From: Planctomycetia bacterium
GTDB lineage: Bacteria; Planctomycetota; Phycisphaerae; Phycisphaerales; SM1A02
Reading direction: 5' to 3'
NCBI GenBank assembly: GCA_009936695.1
Contig: JAACEA010000196.1
Span: 1 to 6,300, forward strand
DNA: 6,300 bases
The position numbers were made by a program, and so were the translations under genes. Under the pieces are notes generated by a model. The model did not search any database. It was given only the letters and a program-made list of their open reading frames with translations, and was not told the origin of the DNA. Shown in pieces: positions 5,850 to 6,300 of the stretch; positions within the stretch are counted from its first letter, which is position 1; every line of letters begins with the position of its first letter.

Positions 5850-6300
5850 GGCCGAGCCCCCGCTTCGAACCCGTCGTCCGCATCCGGCGGGCCGAAGCCC
5901 TCGAGTTCGCCCGCGTCATCCAGCTCGTCGCCTGCCTCGTCGAACGGTTCCGCATCCCCCACGGTCGTCGCGGCGCCGGACTCGAAGGTCGATCGCCCGC
6001 TCCACGGATCGATGGTCCAGCGACGCTCACCGCGGGATGTCTGCAGGACCGCGGGCGTCGTGGTCACCGAAGTCCCGTCGGGGAAGAAGACCGCGAGCCG
6101 CACCCGGCCGGCCCATGGATCCTCCTCGGCTTCGAACCGCGATCCATCGTCATCGCCCGACTCGAACTCCAGGTTGGCGAAGGCGTCGGCGACGTCGAAG
6201 CCCCTTTCCGCCTCCGTGGCGGGCGGGACCAGGCGTCCATCCTCCAACTCGTGTCGCGCCCACGCGGAGACGAATCGATCCGAGTCGCCGGCATCGCCGG
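5846..6300 (-). CDS. gspH: GspH-like minor pseudopilin, partial (5' end outside window)
   Basis: The frame is open to the right edge of the window, so the N-terminus, including any prepilin signal, is missing. About 150 C-terminal residues are visible. The segment WAGRVRLAVFFPDGTSV, followed about 20 residues later by RRWTIDPWSGRS, resembles the C-terminal beta-strands of GspH/FimT pseudopilins, which typically show a 'F.PDG' strand and then a 'tGR' strand. The last 34 residues form an acidic tail (FDEAGDELDDAGELEGF) that I would not expect in the family. An internal TTG at 6247 is a possible start codon but is not the real one, because coding sequence continues upstream. Position immediately before gspI- and gspJ-like genes supports the call. 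In the T2SS, GspH is a minor pseudopilin located below the I-J-K tip complex in the periplasm. The main alternative is another GspG/H-type pseudopilin. Confidence 0.7.
   Translation of the reverse strand, partial: GDAGDSDRFVSAWARHELEDGRLVPPATEAERGFDVADAFANLEFESGDDDGSRFEAEEDPWAGRVRLAVFFPDGTSVTTTPAVLQTSRGERRWTIDPWSGRSTFESGAATTVGDAEPFDEAGDELDDAGELEGFGPPDADDGFEAGARP

Overview
The window is one stretch of a type II secretion (T2SS) / type IV pilus-like gene cluster. Every credible gene lies on the minus strand, so the cluster is transcribed from high to low coordinates. DNA is very GC-rich, starts are a mix of ATG, GTG and TTG, and proteins are rich in Asp/Glu and Arg. This fits a high-GC Gram-negative bacterium with a T2SS. 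The PilM/PilN-like form of GspL and the strongly acidic insertions suggest a marine Planctomycetota or Phycisphaerae-type organism, but that assignment is an inference and no marker gene here proves it.

Layout, in order of transcription: a GspH-like minor pseudopilin cut by the right edge (6300-5846); a GspI-like minor pseudopilin (5849-5349); a GspJ-like minor pseudopilin with a textbook prepilin motif (5352-4567); an unusually long GspK-like pseudopilus tip protein (4570-2819); a GspL-like inner-membrane assembly protein with an actin-like PilM domain joined to a PilN-like part (2763-1285); and a GspM/PilO-like protein carrying an extra GspC/PilP-like C-terminal region (1288-302). A 236-bp gap with two short hairpins follows. 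A probable new gene with a signal-peptide-like N-terminus then starts at 65 and runs off the left edge.

The order H-I-J-K-L-M matches the classical gsp operon. Four of the five junctions between these six genes overlap by a few bases (GTGA or TGATG, ATGA, GTGA, TTGA), so they are probably translationally coupled. Only K/L is separated, by 55 bp. H, I, J and K would form the pseudopilus tip. L and M would form the inner-membrane platform that links the cytoplasmic ATPase to the pseudopilus, and the GspC-like tail of M could reach toward the secretin. No secretin, ATPase, GspF or major pseudopilin GspG lies inside the window.

The most unusual points are the GspM-GspC-like fusion, an acidic/phenylalanine repeat of about 7 residues (21 bp at DNA level) near the GspK C-terminus, and related acidic Phe-rich stretches in the H and J proteins.
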